Below, in pieces: positions 1 to 7,556 of a stretch of 10,339 bases of DNA. The first letter of the stretch is position 1; every line of letters starts with the position of its first letter. Both the position numbers and the translations under genes were made by a program. The DNA is from Rhodanobacter sp. (GTDB lineage Bacteria; Pseudomonadota; Gammaproteobacteria; Xanthomonadales; Rhodanobacteraceae), in the NCBI GenBank assembly GCA_026193555.1, contig JAPHUU010000306.1, positions 1-10,339 on the forward strand, read 5' to 3'. The notes under the pieces were generated by a model. That model did no database searches, was not told the origin of the DNA, and worked only from the letters and a program-made list of their open reading frames with translations.

Positions 1-641
1 GCAAGGAAGCACTGATGCAGGAGTTGCTCTCGCAACGCCTGGATCGACTCAACCGCGAGCGGCTGCAGTTGCTGAGCGCATGCGAGGGCAAGCACCCCGT
101 GGGTCTGGATGTCTCCGCGATCCTCGGCATGCTGTTCATACCAGCCTTCCGGCTGAGCCATGGTGATGACTCCGGCCCGGCCTTCATGCGCTTGCTCGGC
201 CGCGTCTACAGCGACCCTTCTCCCTTCATCCGCAGTTACCTCGAGGCGCACTATCGGTCGATCTCCGGCCGCTTCTTCGAGGCGTTTTCGCGTGCGCTTC
301 CGGCACTTCCGCGACAGGAGCTCGGCCTGCGCCTGCACTTTGCCCTGAAGGCTTTGTCAGGCATGTTGGCTGGAGAGGACATGCAGGAATTGATCGCCAG
401 CATCAACAAGGGTGAAGCCATCAACGACGCCGAGTTGCTGGCGCGACTTGTTTCGCTGCTCTCCCCCATCCTCACCGCGCCGCTCGGCACCCGGGAGCAG
501 ATCCGGGTGATTGAGCAGGTGCTGGAACTGGACAGCACAACGGCCTTGGCCATGACTGAACCGATTGTCGAATCCACACCTGAGCCTCGTGGCGAATCCG
601 ATGCCATGAAATGGCTCAAGAAAGGGAGGCTGGCCTCCTAG
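1..641 (+). CDS. TetR-family regulator with PsrA-like C-terminal domain, 5' end cut off by window
   Basis: This is the C-terminal part of a TetR-type transcriptional repressor, and the gene begins before the window. The reading frame is open to the left edge, and the first residues (SKEALMQELL, continuing DRLNRERL) match the exit of a TetR helix-turn-helix, where NYHFGSKEAL is typical, so the ATG at 15 is internal rather than the start. The following roughly 110 residues (AFRLSHG, FMRLLGRVYSDPSPFIRSYL, LRLHFALKALSGMLAG) resemble the TetR_C_17 ligand-binding domain of PsrA-like proteins, some of which bind acyl ligands and control fatty acid genes. A tail of about 35 residues rich in Thr, Glu and Pro ends in a basic WLKKGRLAS. 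A fadL-type gene starts 123 bases downstream on the same strand, so control of fatty acid uptake is a reasonable inference. The ligand and operator cannot be read from the sequence. Confidence 0.85.
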   Translation, partial: KEALMQELLSQRLDRLNRERLQLLSACEGKHPVGLDVSAILGMLFIPAFRLSHGDDSGPAFMRLLGRVYSDPSPFIRSYLEAHYRSISGRFFEAFSRALPALPRQELGLRLHFALKALSGMLAGEDMQELIASINKGEAINDAELLARLVSLLSPILTAPLGTREQIRVIEQVLELDSTTALAMTEPIVESTPEPRGESDAMKWLKKGRLAS

Positions 642-764
642 GAAAACAAATCCCAGCCATCACTGCCGGCATCGCCGGCTACCTGACTCACGCTACGGTC
701 CGAAAAAGGGAACGTCCACAATCGCGGTACAGCCGCCTCAGCCACCTGCCACCGGAGATCCAAT

Positions 765-2150
765 ATGAACCAACATGATTCGCACCGTTTCACCCGATTC
801 GGCACCCAGGCCAGTCTCGCCTTGGCCGTGGCTGCCGCACTGATCCTGCCGTTGCGCGTGGAAGCAGGCTCTTTCCAACTGCCCACCGACAACGCTGCGG
901 GCTGGGCGCGCGCCAACGCCGGTGGTTCACTGTTTGCCAATGATCCCACTGCGGTCTACAACAACCCGGCGGCGATGGCCTTCTTCACCGCCCCGGTCAT
1001 GCAGGTGACCGGAACCGGGATCCGACCGAGCGCAAAATTCAATGGTGAGTTCAAGGATCAACAGGGCAACGCGGTCAGCGGCAACAACCCGAATGGCTTC
1101 GGCAAAGTCATCCCGTTCCCCAACATGGCATTCGCGATGCCGCTCAACGACCGCATCACTCTCGGCGCCAGCGTCACCGTACCGTACGGCTTGGTGAGCG
1201 AGTACAACCCGACCTGGCAGGGCCGCTACTTCGGCACCAAGACCAGCCTGCAGTCGATCGCACTGAGCTTCTCGGCCGGCTTCAAGGTCAGTGACCAGTT
1301 CTCGTTGGGCTTTGGCATCGTCGGCCAGCGCACCAAGGCGCAGCTGAACACCATGCTCGATCCCACGGGTACGGCGGACGCCTTGTTTGGGGCCCCCGTA
1401 TATCCCCCGCAGGCCGCCGACGTACAGCTCAACGTCACCCTGAAGAAGAACATGGCGCTGGGCTACTTCGCTGGCGCCGTGTTCAAGCCGACCGCGGCGG
1501 ACACCTTGGGCCTCAGCTACCACTCGCGCATCAACCAGACCCTGAGCGGCAGCTATGCACTGTACGGCGGTGCCCTCGGCCTTGGCCTGATCCAGGGGGG
1601 ACCGTTGTTGTTCCCGAATGCAGGCTTGCCGGTACTCAACCCCAACGGCGCCAGTGCGAATGCAGTGCTCAACACGCCTGCATTCGCCAATCTCGACTGG
1701 CTGCACGTGGTCAACGACCGCTTCAGCATTGCCGCGTCGCTCAAGTGGACGCAGTGGTCCAGTTTCGGGACGCTGACCCTGACCTCCGGCGGCAGCACCC
1801 TGGTCTCGCTGCCCGAGAAATACAAGAACACAACGATCTATTCGTTGGGCGGCGACTACAAGCTGAATGACCAGTGGACCCTGCGCGCCGGTATCGGCTA
1901 TGACCAGACTCCGACCAACATCGTCAGCCGCGACCCGCGCATTCCCGATGGATCGCGCCGGCTGCTGGGCATGGGTATCGGCTACAAGGCCAGCGAGCAC
2001 ATGTCCGTCGACTTTGGCTACCAGCACCAGTTCGTGGGCAAGACGCAGGTCAACCTGACCAACCAGGTCGGTCTGGGCGCCGGCACCATGGTCGGAAGCT
2101 TCGACGACCACGGCGACGTCTTCAGCCTCACCGGCACGTATCGCTTCTGA
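765..2150 (+). CDS. fadL: FadL-family outer-membrane long-chain fatty acid transporter
   Basis: This is an outer-membrane beta-barrel of the FadL/TodX family, which takes up long-chain fatty acids and other hydrophobic compounds by lateral diffusion from the barrel wall. A signal peptide is visible: a basic start, a hydrophobic Ala/Leu core at about residues 16-30, and probable cleavage after VEA (residue 34). The mature protein begins GSFQLPTDNAAGWARANAGG and continues NDPTAVYNNPAAMAFF, the usual FadL N-terminal hatch pattern of an asymptomatic Asn-Pro-Ala stretch. Alternating amphipathic strands follow to a C-terminal TYRF, the terminal Phe being typical of BAM substrates. At 461 residues it is close to the usual family length. 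The ATG is set by GGAG at 754-757 with a 7-base spacer. It follows a PsrA-like regulator and ends before a strong hairpin. The family call is firm; the exact substrate (fatty acid or aromatic hydrocarbon) is not determined. Confidence 0.92.
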   Translation: MNQHDSHRFTRFGTQASLALAVAAALILPLRVEAGSFQLPTDNAAGWARANAGGSLFANDPTAVYNNPAAMAFFTAPVMQVTGTGIRPSAKFNGEFKDQQGNAVSGNNPNGFGKVIPFPNMAFAMPLNDRITLGASVTVPYGLVSEYNPTWQGRYFGTKTSLQSIALSFSAGFKVSDQFSLGFGIVGQRTKAQLNTMLDPTGTADALFGAPVYPPQAADVQLNVTLKKNMALGYFAGAVFKPTAADTLGLSYHSRINQTLSGSYALYGGALGLGLIQGGPLLFPNAGLPVLNPNGASANAVLNTPAFANLDWLHVVNDRFSIAASLKWTQWSSFGTLTLTSGGSTLVSLPEKYKNTTIYSLGGDYKLNDQWTLRAGIGYDQTPTNIVSRDPRIPDGSRRLLGMGIGYKASEHMSVDFGYQHQFVGKTQVNLTNQVGLGAGTMVGSFDDHGDVFSLTGTYRF

Positions 2151-2165
2151 GCTTGACCTGATCGC

Positions 2166-2205
2166 CTGAACAACAAGGGCCGCGCAAGCGGCCCTTGTTG
2201 TTCAG
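2166..2205. terminator. Perfect 18-bp hairpin between convergent genes, probable bidirectional terminator
   Basis: The left arm 2166-2183 and right arm 2188-2205 are perfect inverse complements around a GCAA loop, a GNRA tetraloop when read on the plus strand. It starts 15 bases after the fadL stop. The outer part of each arm (CTGAACAACAAG, paired with CTTGTTGTTCAG) is A/T-rich and the inner part G/C-rich. No T-run follows beyond the stem, so the T-rich outer arm would have to act as the U-tract. Because it lies between convergent genes it could serve both, though it is over 120 bases from the minus-strand gene's stop. Confidence 0.75.
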
Positions 2206-2269
2206 GATTGGCTGCCCCGGTCAACGGGTCAATGGACTATCGGCGCTCGCTGCAACTATCCAGCCTTTC

Positions 2270-2287
2270 GGCAGGCTCCCGCCTGCC
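2270..2287 (-). terminator. Short GC hairpin downstream of the M20 peptidase, weak terminator candidate
   Basis: GGCAGGC at 2270-2276 and GCCTGCC at 2281-2287 form a 7-bp stem around a four-base loop, 44 bases past the peptidase stop codon on the minus strand. No T-run follows on either strand, so termination here is uncertain. The rest of the 2206-2331 interval shows nothing I can name. Confidence 0.25.
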
Positions 2288-2331
2288 TGCCGTCCACCCA
2301 TGCCCTCGTGGCAATGAGGACTTCGAACGAC

Positions 2332-3774
2332 TCACGCGCCACCGGACAGCGTCTTGATCAACCTGTAATAGAACACGACGCCCCGATAAAATGAATCGAC
2401 CTGCAGCCGCTCGTCGCGAGCATGCGCGCGGTCGTCATTCGTTTCGATCGCCACGCCGGAAACACCATACGACGGTATGCCGGCCGCCATCGTGTAGATG
2501 CTGTCCGAGGCTCCCGGTGCCATTGTCGGAATCACCGGAGCGCCGGGCCACATCTGGCCAACGACCTTGTCCATCGCCGCCATGACTTCCCGATTCAGCG
2601 GCGCCGGCGGCAGCTGCTTGCGCTGCGGCGCAGTGTCGTAGACGTTGTAGGCATCGTCCATGTAGCGCACCGTGACTTTGCTGTCCGCAAAGATCTTGAT
2701 CAATTGCTGGCGGATCTGCTCGAGCGTATAGCCCGGCAGGATGCGGCAATTGACGATCGCCTGCGCCCGCTGCGGCAGCGCGTTGTTCGCCAGTCCCGCA
2801 TCGAGACGCGTTGCCACGCACGTCGTGTGCATCATCGAGTTCCACTCGGGATCCTTCGACAGCCGGGCAATGGCCGCCGGATCCGGCTTCGGCTTGAGAA
2901 CGGCCTGCAGATCCGCCCGCTGCTGACCGCGCTCGATCGTGCTCAGCTTCTTGAAATACGCGCGAGCGACCTCGTTCAGCTCGAACGGAAACGCATGATT
3001 CTGCAGCCGCACGAGTGCGCCGCTCAGGTGATAGATGGCGTTGTCCGGCACCGGCAACGAACTGTGCCCGCCGGGGTTGGTGACCGTGAGCTGAAAGTCG
3101 CCATACAGCTTCTCGGTGGCATCCACCGCCACGTCGACCGCCTTGCCATGGACCAGATCGACACTGCCGCCGTCGGGGTTCAACGAGTACCCGGCCTTCA
3201 TCAGATCCAGATGGTTCTTCAAAAGCCATGCAACGCCGTTCGACTTGCCACCTTCCTCATCGGCGGTCAGCGCGAGGATCAGATCCCGGTCCGGCTTGAA
3301 TCCCTCCTGTTTCAGCCGAATGAAATTCGTCACCATGATCGCATCGGCGTCCTTCATGTCCTGCGTGCCGCGACCGTAGTAATAGCCGTCTTTTTCGACG
3401 AACTTGAATGGGTCGGTGTGCCATTCGTTGCGCGGCGCCTCGACCACGTCGAGATGGCCGATGAACAGGATCGGTTGCCTGGCGCCGGTACCGCGATAGC
3501 GGACCACCAGATTCTGTTTGCGGTCGTTCGGACCGCCGACGTAGATGTCGTCCTTCGAGAATCCACCAGCAAGCAGGCGCTGCTCCATCGCTTTCGTCGC
3601 TGTCGTCACGTTGCCGACGGAATCAGTCGTGTTGATCTCGATGAGCTGCTTGAAGATGTCGTGCGCAAGTTCATGCGTACTGGCATCAAGTGCTTCCGGG
3701 GGCGCGGCCTGGGCGATAAACGCGGTGCCGCACAACGCGGCAACGCACAGCGAACGGACGATGAACTTCGACAT
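2332..3774 (-). CDS. Secreted M20-family zinc metallopeptidase (carboxypeptidase/aminoacylase type)
   Basis: This is a two-zinc hydrolase of peptidase family M20, which removes terminal amino acids or acyl groups from peptides or N-acyl amino acids. The zinc-site motifs are all visible: FIGHLDVV with H107 and catalytic-site D109, GRGTQDMKD with bridging D139, ADEEGG with general-base E173 and ligand E174, probable ligand D201 in NPDGG, and H451 in AHARDERL. The conserved lid-domain histidine is H237 in NPGGHSS. The N-terminus is a signal peptide (residues 1-23, cleavage at AQA/APP), so the protein acts in the periplasm or outside. At 480 residues it matches full-length M20 enzymes. The ATG is supported by AGGAA (3783-3787 on the opposite strand) 8 bases upstream. 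It lies 101 bases downstream of the acyltransferase gene on the same strand. The substrate is not readable, but scavenging peptides or modified amino acids is typical of such secreted enzymes. Confidence 0.9.
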   Translation of the reverse strand: MSKFIVRSLCVAALCGTAFIAQAAPPEALDASTHELAHDIFKQLIEINTTDSVGNVTTATKAMEQRLLAGGFSKDDIYVGGPNDRKQNLVVRYRGTGARQPILFIGHLDVVEAPRNEWHTDPFKFVEKDGYYYGRGTQDMKDADAIMVTNFIRLKQEGFKPDRDLILALTADEEGGKSNGVAWLLKNHLDLMKAGYSLNPDGGSVDLVHGKAVDVAVDATEKLYGDFQLTVTNPGGHSSLPVPDNAIYHLSGALVRLQNHAFPFELNEVARAYFKKLSTIERGQQRADLQAVLKPKPDPAAIARLSKDPEWNSMMHTTCVATRLDAGLANNALPQRAQAIVNCRILPGYTLEQIRQQLIKIFADSKVTVRYMDDAYNVYDTAPQRKQLPPAPLNREVMAAMDKVVGQMWPGAPVIPTMAPGASDSIYTMAAGIPSYGVSGVAIETNDDRAHARDERLQVDSFYRGVVFYYRLIKTLSGGA

Positions 3775-3875
3775 GCAAACGGTTCCTTGGGCGGTACGAT
3801 GATCTATTCATCACGACACAGATGCCGGCGACAAGTCAACCGACCCGGGAGCCGATGCACGTGCCCCGGCCACGA

Positions 3876-4781
3876 CTACGCTGGCGGATGCCGGACCCCG
3901 AGCATGGTGTCGATCCGCTCGTCCTTCTCGTGCCACAAGTCGTTGACCCAGGTCTGGAAGCGCTCGCGAAAAATGGCGTCACCTTCGTAGTCGCCGCGCA
4001 ACCGCGCGGTGATCGGCAGCTCCCGCGCGTGTACATGGATGTCGCGTACGCGTCCGGCGATCAGATCCATCATCGTGCAGGGGCCGTTCGGGTAGACGAT
4101 GGTGACGTCGAGGATGGCGTGCAGGCCGTCACCCATCGCATCGAGCACGAACGACACGCCGCCGGCCTTGGGCCGCAACAGGTGGCGATAGACGGACGAC
4201 TGGGCATCGTGCTTGGCACGGGTGAAGCGGGTGCCCTCGACGAAGTTCATGACCGAGACCGGCATGTGGCTGAATTTTTCGCAGGCATGGCGGGTGGATG
4301 TCAGGTCCCTGCCCTTCAGCTCGGGATGGCAGATCAGGGTTTCCTTCGAATAGCGTTTCATGAACGGGAAATCCAGCGCCCACCACGCCGGCCCCAACAG
4401 CGGCACCCAGATCAGCTGGCTCTTGAGGAAGAAGCGCAGGAAAGGAATGCGTCGGTTGAATATTTTCTGCAGCACAGGGATGTCCACCCAGCTCTGGTGG
4501 TTGCACAGCACCAGGTAATTGCCGTCGTAACGCAGCCGGTCGAGTCCCTCGACCCGCCATTGGATGCGGGTGAAGATCTCGAACAGCGCGCTGTTCACCG
4601 CGATCCAGCTTTCCGCGATGGCCACCAGCGCACGCGAACAGAGATCGCGCAACGAACGGATCGGCATGACCAGCTTCAAGAGCGTGAATACGAACAGCAC
4701 CACCACATGCAGCATGGTGTTGAGCAGCAACGACAGCACCACCAGGGGAATCCGGATCACACCGGGGAGCGAGGCAAGCAT
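3876..4781 (-). CDS. 1-acyl-sn-glycerol-3-phosphate acyltransferase-like protein (PlsC superfamily, YihG type)
   Basis: This is a membrane-bound acyltransferase of the PlsC/LPLAT superfamily, which transfers an acyl chain to a lysophospholipid at the inner membrane. Numbering from the ATG at 4781, residues about 5-40 are hydrophobic (one or two membrane helices). The catalytic HX4D motif is NHQSWVD with H95 and D100, and the substrate-binding block is FVEGTR with E182-G183-T184. The NHQSWVDI and FVEGTRFT wording resembles E. coli YihG, and the 301-residue length fits. The frame extends 15 codons further to a GTG at 4826, but that GTG has no Shine-Dalgarno sequence. The ATG at 4781 has AGGA about 10 bases upstream and places the hydrophobic segment right at the N-terminus, as in relatives. 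It lies 133 bases after sufS, too far to assume the same transcript. Its role is probably phospholipid synthesis or acyl-chain remodelling. Confidence 0.87.
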   Translation of the reverse strand: MLASLPGVIRIPLVVLSLLLNTMLHVVVLFVFTLLKLVMPIRSLRDLCSRALVAIAESWIAVNSALFEIFTRIQWRVEGLDRLRYDGNYLVLCNHQSWVDIPVLQKIFNRRIPFLRFFLKSQLIWVPLLGPAWWALDFPFMKRYSKETLICHPELKGRDLTSTRHACEKFSHMPVSVMNFVEGTRFTRAKHDAQSSVYRHLLRPKAGGVSFVLDAMGDGLHAILDVTIVYPNGPCTMMDLIAGRVRDIHVHARELPITARLRGDYEGDAIFRERFQTWVNDLWHEKDERIDTMLGVRHPPA

Positions 4782-4914
4782 GGACGGCCAATCCTGAAGA
4801 CGATGCTGCAGCGTAACGCCTCCCACCCGCGGAGGGGAGTCGTGCGGCCAGCGAACACGGACTGCCTTCGTCCCTGTCTGATCCGACGAGTACCCCGCCC
4901 CGCTTGCTATGGCA

Positions 4915-6159
4915 TCACATCAGCAGCTTGCGAACCTTGAGCAAGGCGACGATGAATTCGTCAATTTCCTCGCGCGTGTTGTAGAACGCCAGTGAGGCGC
5001 GCAGCGTGGCAGGCACCCCGTAGAACTGCATCAGAGGGTGTGCGCAATGATGGCCGGAACGCACCGCGATGCCCTGCAGGTCAAGCAGGGTGGCCATGTC
5101 GGTAGCCTGCGCGCCATCGATCAGGAACGAGATGACCGGTTCCTTCTCGGCTGCCTCGCCGATGATGCGCAGGCCGGGGATCTCCCGCAGCCGTTCGGTG
5201 GCGTAGCCGAGCAGTTGCTGCTCCCATGCGTGGATCGCCTCGAAACCCACCGCACCGTAGTAATCAAGCGCGGCAGCGAGCCCGACAAAGCCGGCGATGT
5301 TCGGCGTGCCCGCCTCGAACTTGTGCGGCAGTGCGGCGAACGTGGTGCCGTCGAAGCGCACCTCACGGATCATCTCGCCGCCGCCGAAGAACGGCGGCAT
5401 CGCCTCCAGATGTTCGCGTTTCGCCCACAGGCCGCCGGTGCCGGTGGGCGCCAGCATCTTGTGTCCGGTGAAGGCATAGAAATCGCAGCCCAGCGCCTGC
5501 ACGTCGACCGGCCGGTGGGGCACCGCCTGCGAGCCATCGACCAGCAGCGGAATGCCGCGCCTGCGGCATTCCCTGGCAATCTCGCGCACCGGGTTGACCG
5601 TGCCCAGCACGTTGGAGACGTGGGTCACGCAGGCCAGTTTCACCTCCGGCGTCAGCATCGCCAGATACTGTTCGAGAATCAGCTCGCCGCATTCGTTGAT
5701 CGGCGCCGCCTTCACCGTGGCCCCGCTGCGCTGGGCGACCAGCTGCCACGGCACGATGTTGGCGTGGTGTTCCATCACCGTGGTGAGGATCGCGTCGCCC
5801 GGCGTTAGCCGCGGCAAGGCGTAGCTGTAGGCGACCAGATTGATCGCCTGGGTGGTGCCGGAAGTGAGAATCAGCTCGTTGCGCGAGGGTGCATTGATGA
5901 AGCGGGCCAGCTTGTCGCGCGCCCCCTCGTAGGCCGCCGTTGCCTCCTCCCCGAGCTGATGCACCGCACGCGACACGTTGGCGTTGTGCTCGCGGTAGTG
6001 GGCATTCATCGCCTCGATGACCGTCACCGGCTTCTGGCTGGTATTGGCGTTGTCGAAATACACCAGCGGCTTGCCGTGCACGCTGCGGGCGAGCAGCGGG
6101 AAGTCTGCGCGGATGCGCTGGACGTCGAAGACTGTGGGGATGGTGGCTGGTGTGGTCAT
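4915..6159 (-). CDS. sufS: SufS cysteine desulfurase (PLP enzyme)
   Basis: SufS converts L-cysteine to alanine and holds the released sulfur as a persulfide for Fe-S cluster assembly on SufBCD. It is a class V (NifS-like, group II) aminotransferase fold. Numbering from the ATG at 6159, the visible landmarks are the substrate-side motif YFDNANTSQKP (34-44), H131 in MEHHAN stacking on the cofactor, D208 and Q211 in VDGSQ, the PLP Schiff-base K234 in TGHKMLAPTGTGG, and the catalytic C372 in RSGHHCAHPLM, in the short-loop context typical of SufS. At 414 residues it is close to E. coli SufS (406). The frame stays open for 31 more codons to a GTG at 6252, but that extension is encoded by a palindromic repeat. 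The chosen ATG matches where family homology begins, although its ribosome site is weak. It is the last suf gene seen. No sufE, sufU or sufA follows. Confidence 0.95.
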   Translation of the reverse strand: MTTPATIPTVFDVQRIRADFPLLARSVHGKPLVYFDNANTSQKPVTVIEAMNAHYREHNANVSRAVHQLGEEATAAYEGARDKLARFINAPSRNELILTSGTTQAINLVAYSYALPRLTPGDAILTTVMEHHANIVPWQLVAQRSGATVKAAPINECGELILEQYLAMLTPEVKLACVTHVSNVLGTVNPVREIARECRRRGIPLLVDGSQAVPHRPVDVQALGCDFYAFTGHKMLAPTGTGGLWAKREHLEAMPPFFGGGEMIREVRFDGTTFAALPHKFEAGTPNIAGFVGLAAALDYYGAVGFEAIHAWEQQLLGYATERLREIPGLRIIGEAAEKEPVISFLIDGAQATDMATLLDLQGIAVRSGHHCAHPLMQFYGVPATLRASLAFYNTREEIDEFIVALLKVRKLLM

Positions 6160-6200
6160 CGTTTCATTTCGCTTCGATGGAGTTCGGCTCGGGCGTGGCC

Positions 6201-6236
6201 CCTCACCCCTACCCTCTCCCCAAAGGGGAGAGGGTA
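6201..6236. repeat. Dispersed palindromic intergenic repeat in the sufD-sufS junction
   Basis: Positions 6210-6221 and 6225-6236 form a perfect 12-bp stem around an AAA loop, preceded by CCTCACCCC (6201-6209). The CCCCTCACCC-ACCCTCTCCCC-GGGGAGAGGG pattern is one I recall as a very common REP-like repeat in proteobacterial genomes, often mis-translated as an SPLPLGEGRGEG-like peptide. It sits between the sufD stop (6249) and the sufS ATG (6159), accounting for much of that 89-base gap in an otherwise compact operon. No second copy is present in the window. Confidence 0.75.
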
Positions 6237-6248
6237 TTACGGTGTCCA

Positions 6249-7556
6249 TCACGTATGGGGTAGATGGGCCAGGAGCAGGGTCGACAGATGCTCGCGCAGC
6301 AATTCGTTCGGCAGGTCGTCCAGCACGGCACGGCAGAATGCCGCGGTGAGCAGCGCGCGCGCCTCGCCCAGCGGGATGCCGCGTGAGCGCAGGTAGAACA
6401 GGGCGCGCTCGTCAAGCTGACCAACGGTCGCGCCGTGGGCGGCCTTCACCTCGTCGGCATGGATCTCCAGCTCCGGCTTGGTGTCGATCTCGGCACTGGG
6501 CGACAGCAACAGGTTCTTGTTGCTGAGGCTGGCATCACTGCCGTCGGCGCCGGGTGCCACCATGATCGCGCCGCGGAACACGCCTCGCCCGCGATCACTG
6601 GCCACCCCGCGCCAGGTCGCGCTGGAAATCGTGTTGAGCGCCTGATGACGGATCGCCAGCTGGGTGTCGATATGCTGGCGGCCGTGCGGCATGAACAGGC
6701 CGCGGGTATCCAGTCGGGCATCGTCGCCAACCAGCTCGGCGTGCAGATCATGCCGCGCAAGGGAGGCCCCCAGCTCCAGCAGATGCAGCGTCGCATGTGC
6801 CCGCGCGTGCAGCCGCAACTGGCTGCGGCGGATCAGACTGGCGCCCACGGCGGCAGCCTGCAGCACGGTGTGATGCAGGCGCGCACCCTCGCCCAGGTCG
6901 ATGTCGCTGACCACGCTGGCCAGATGCGCCTGCTCACCGACGGCGACATGCTGCTCGATCAATGTCAGCTCTGCGCCCTCGCCCAGCGCGATCAGGTTGC
7001 GCACATGCCAAGCCAGGTCGACGCCGGCGGCAGCACCGACAAATACCAGTTGCACCGGCGAGTCGATCCGGGCCTGCGCGGCAACGCGCAAGGACACGCC
7101 ATCGCAGGCGCTGGCGGCATTCACCCGCGCGAACGCATCGCCGCGCTCGCGGTACTGCCGCGACAGGGCGAAGCGCAGCGGCTCGGCATCGGCACGCAGC
7201 GCCTGTGACCACGGCTGCAGCGTGAGTCCGACCGGCAGGGCGTCGAGCCTGGACAGATCGGCGCGGAACACACCATTGACGAACACCAACCGCGGTCCGT
7301 CGACACCGGGCAGCGCGAACGCCGAGGCATCCACCGCGCGGCTCAGCGCCTCGCCATCGCCACTGACGAAGTGGCGCTGACCAAGCGCGCGCAGTGCCGT
7401 GTATTTCCACGCCTCCACCCGCGTATCGGGCAGGCCGCTGGCGGCGAACGCCTCACGACTCTCCTGTCGCGCCGCATCCAGCCAGGCGATGCCGCTGGGC
7501 GGCAGCGGCGCGCCAAGCAGGGATTCAACCAACGGCAGCGATGCCGGCTCGCTCAT
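6249..7556 (-). CDS. sufD: SufD, Fe-S cluster scaffold subunit of SufBCD
   Basis: SufD pairs with SufB on a SufC dimer to form the cytoplasmic scaffold on which Fe-S clusters are built. It is also linked to iron acquisition for the complex. The N-terminal third has the helical region with RVEAWKYTALRAL (residues 46-58). The middle is the repetitive beta-helix core, and the C-terminal SufB/SufD domain carries SNKNLLLSPSAEIDTKPELEI, then KAAHGATVG (371-379) and LFYLRSRGI. H374 corresponds to the essential E. coli SufD His360. The neighbouring position that is Cys358 in E. coli is A372 here. At 435 residues it is near the usual 420-440. The ATG overlaps the sufC stop by 4 bases (7553-7556), indicating translational coupling. 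A stretch of 89 bases separates its stop from the sufS ATG. Confidence 0.95.
   Translation of the reverse strand: MSEPASLPLVESLLGAPLPPSGIAWLDAARQESREAFAASGLPDTRVEAWKYTALRALGQRHFVSGDGEALSRAVDASAFALPGVDGPRLVFVNGVFRADLSRLDALPVGLTLQPWSQALRADAEPLRFALSRQYRERGDAFARVNAASACDGVSLRVAAQARIDSPVQLVFVGAAAGVDLAWHVRNLIALGEGAELTLIEQHVAVGEQAHLASVVSDIDLGEGARLHHTVLQAAAVGASLIRRSQLRLHARAHATLHLLELGASLARHDLHAELVGDDARLDTRGLFMPHGRQHIDTQLAIRHQALNTISSATWRGVASDRGRGVFRGAIMVAPGADGSDASLSNKNLLLSPSAEIDTKPELEIHADEVKAAHGATVGQLDERALFYLRSRGIPLGEARALLTAAFCRAVLDDLPNELLREHLSTLLLAHLPHT

Noticed and set aside
665..679. GCCGGC-ATC-GCCGGC inverted repeat between the TetR gene and fadL as operator or terminator
   Set aside because: GCCGGC is itself palindromic and common in GC-rich DNA. 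There is no T-run and no similarity to a known PsrA box.
3803..3839. Possible minus-strand promoter for the peptidase (TTGACT with a TGAATAG-like -10)
   Set aside because: The spacing between the elements is about 23-24 bases and the -10 match is poor, so it is not a credible sigma-70 promoter.
2422..3990. Long plus-strand open frame (522 codons) opposite the M20 peptidase
   Set aside because: It is antisense to a gene with a complete set of catalytic motifs and a signal peptide, and its product is Arg/His-rich low-complexity sequence with no recognisable motif. It is a by-product of GC-rich codon bias.
4782..4826. GTG start at 4826 for the acyltransferase
   Set aside because: It has no Shine-Dalgarno sequence, and the added 15 residues precede the hydrophobic segment that usually begins the protein. 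ATG 4781 is preferred, but this is not proven.
4819..4835. CCTCC/GGAGG pairing downstream of sufS as a terminator
   Set aside because: It has only a 5-bp stem with a 7-base loop and no T-run, which is too weak to call.
3822..4940. Plus-strand open frame (372 codons) opposite the acyltransferase
   Set aside because: Its product is rich in Gln, His and Arg, typical of antisense translation, and it lies over the HX4D acyltransferase gene.
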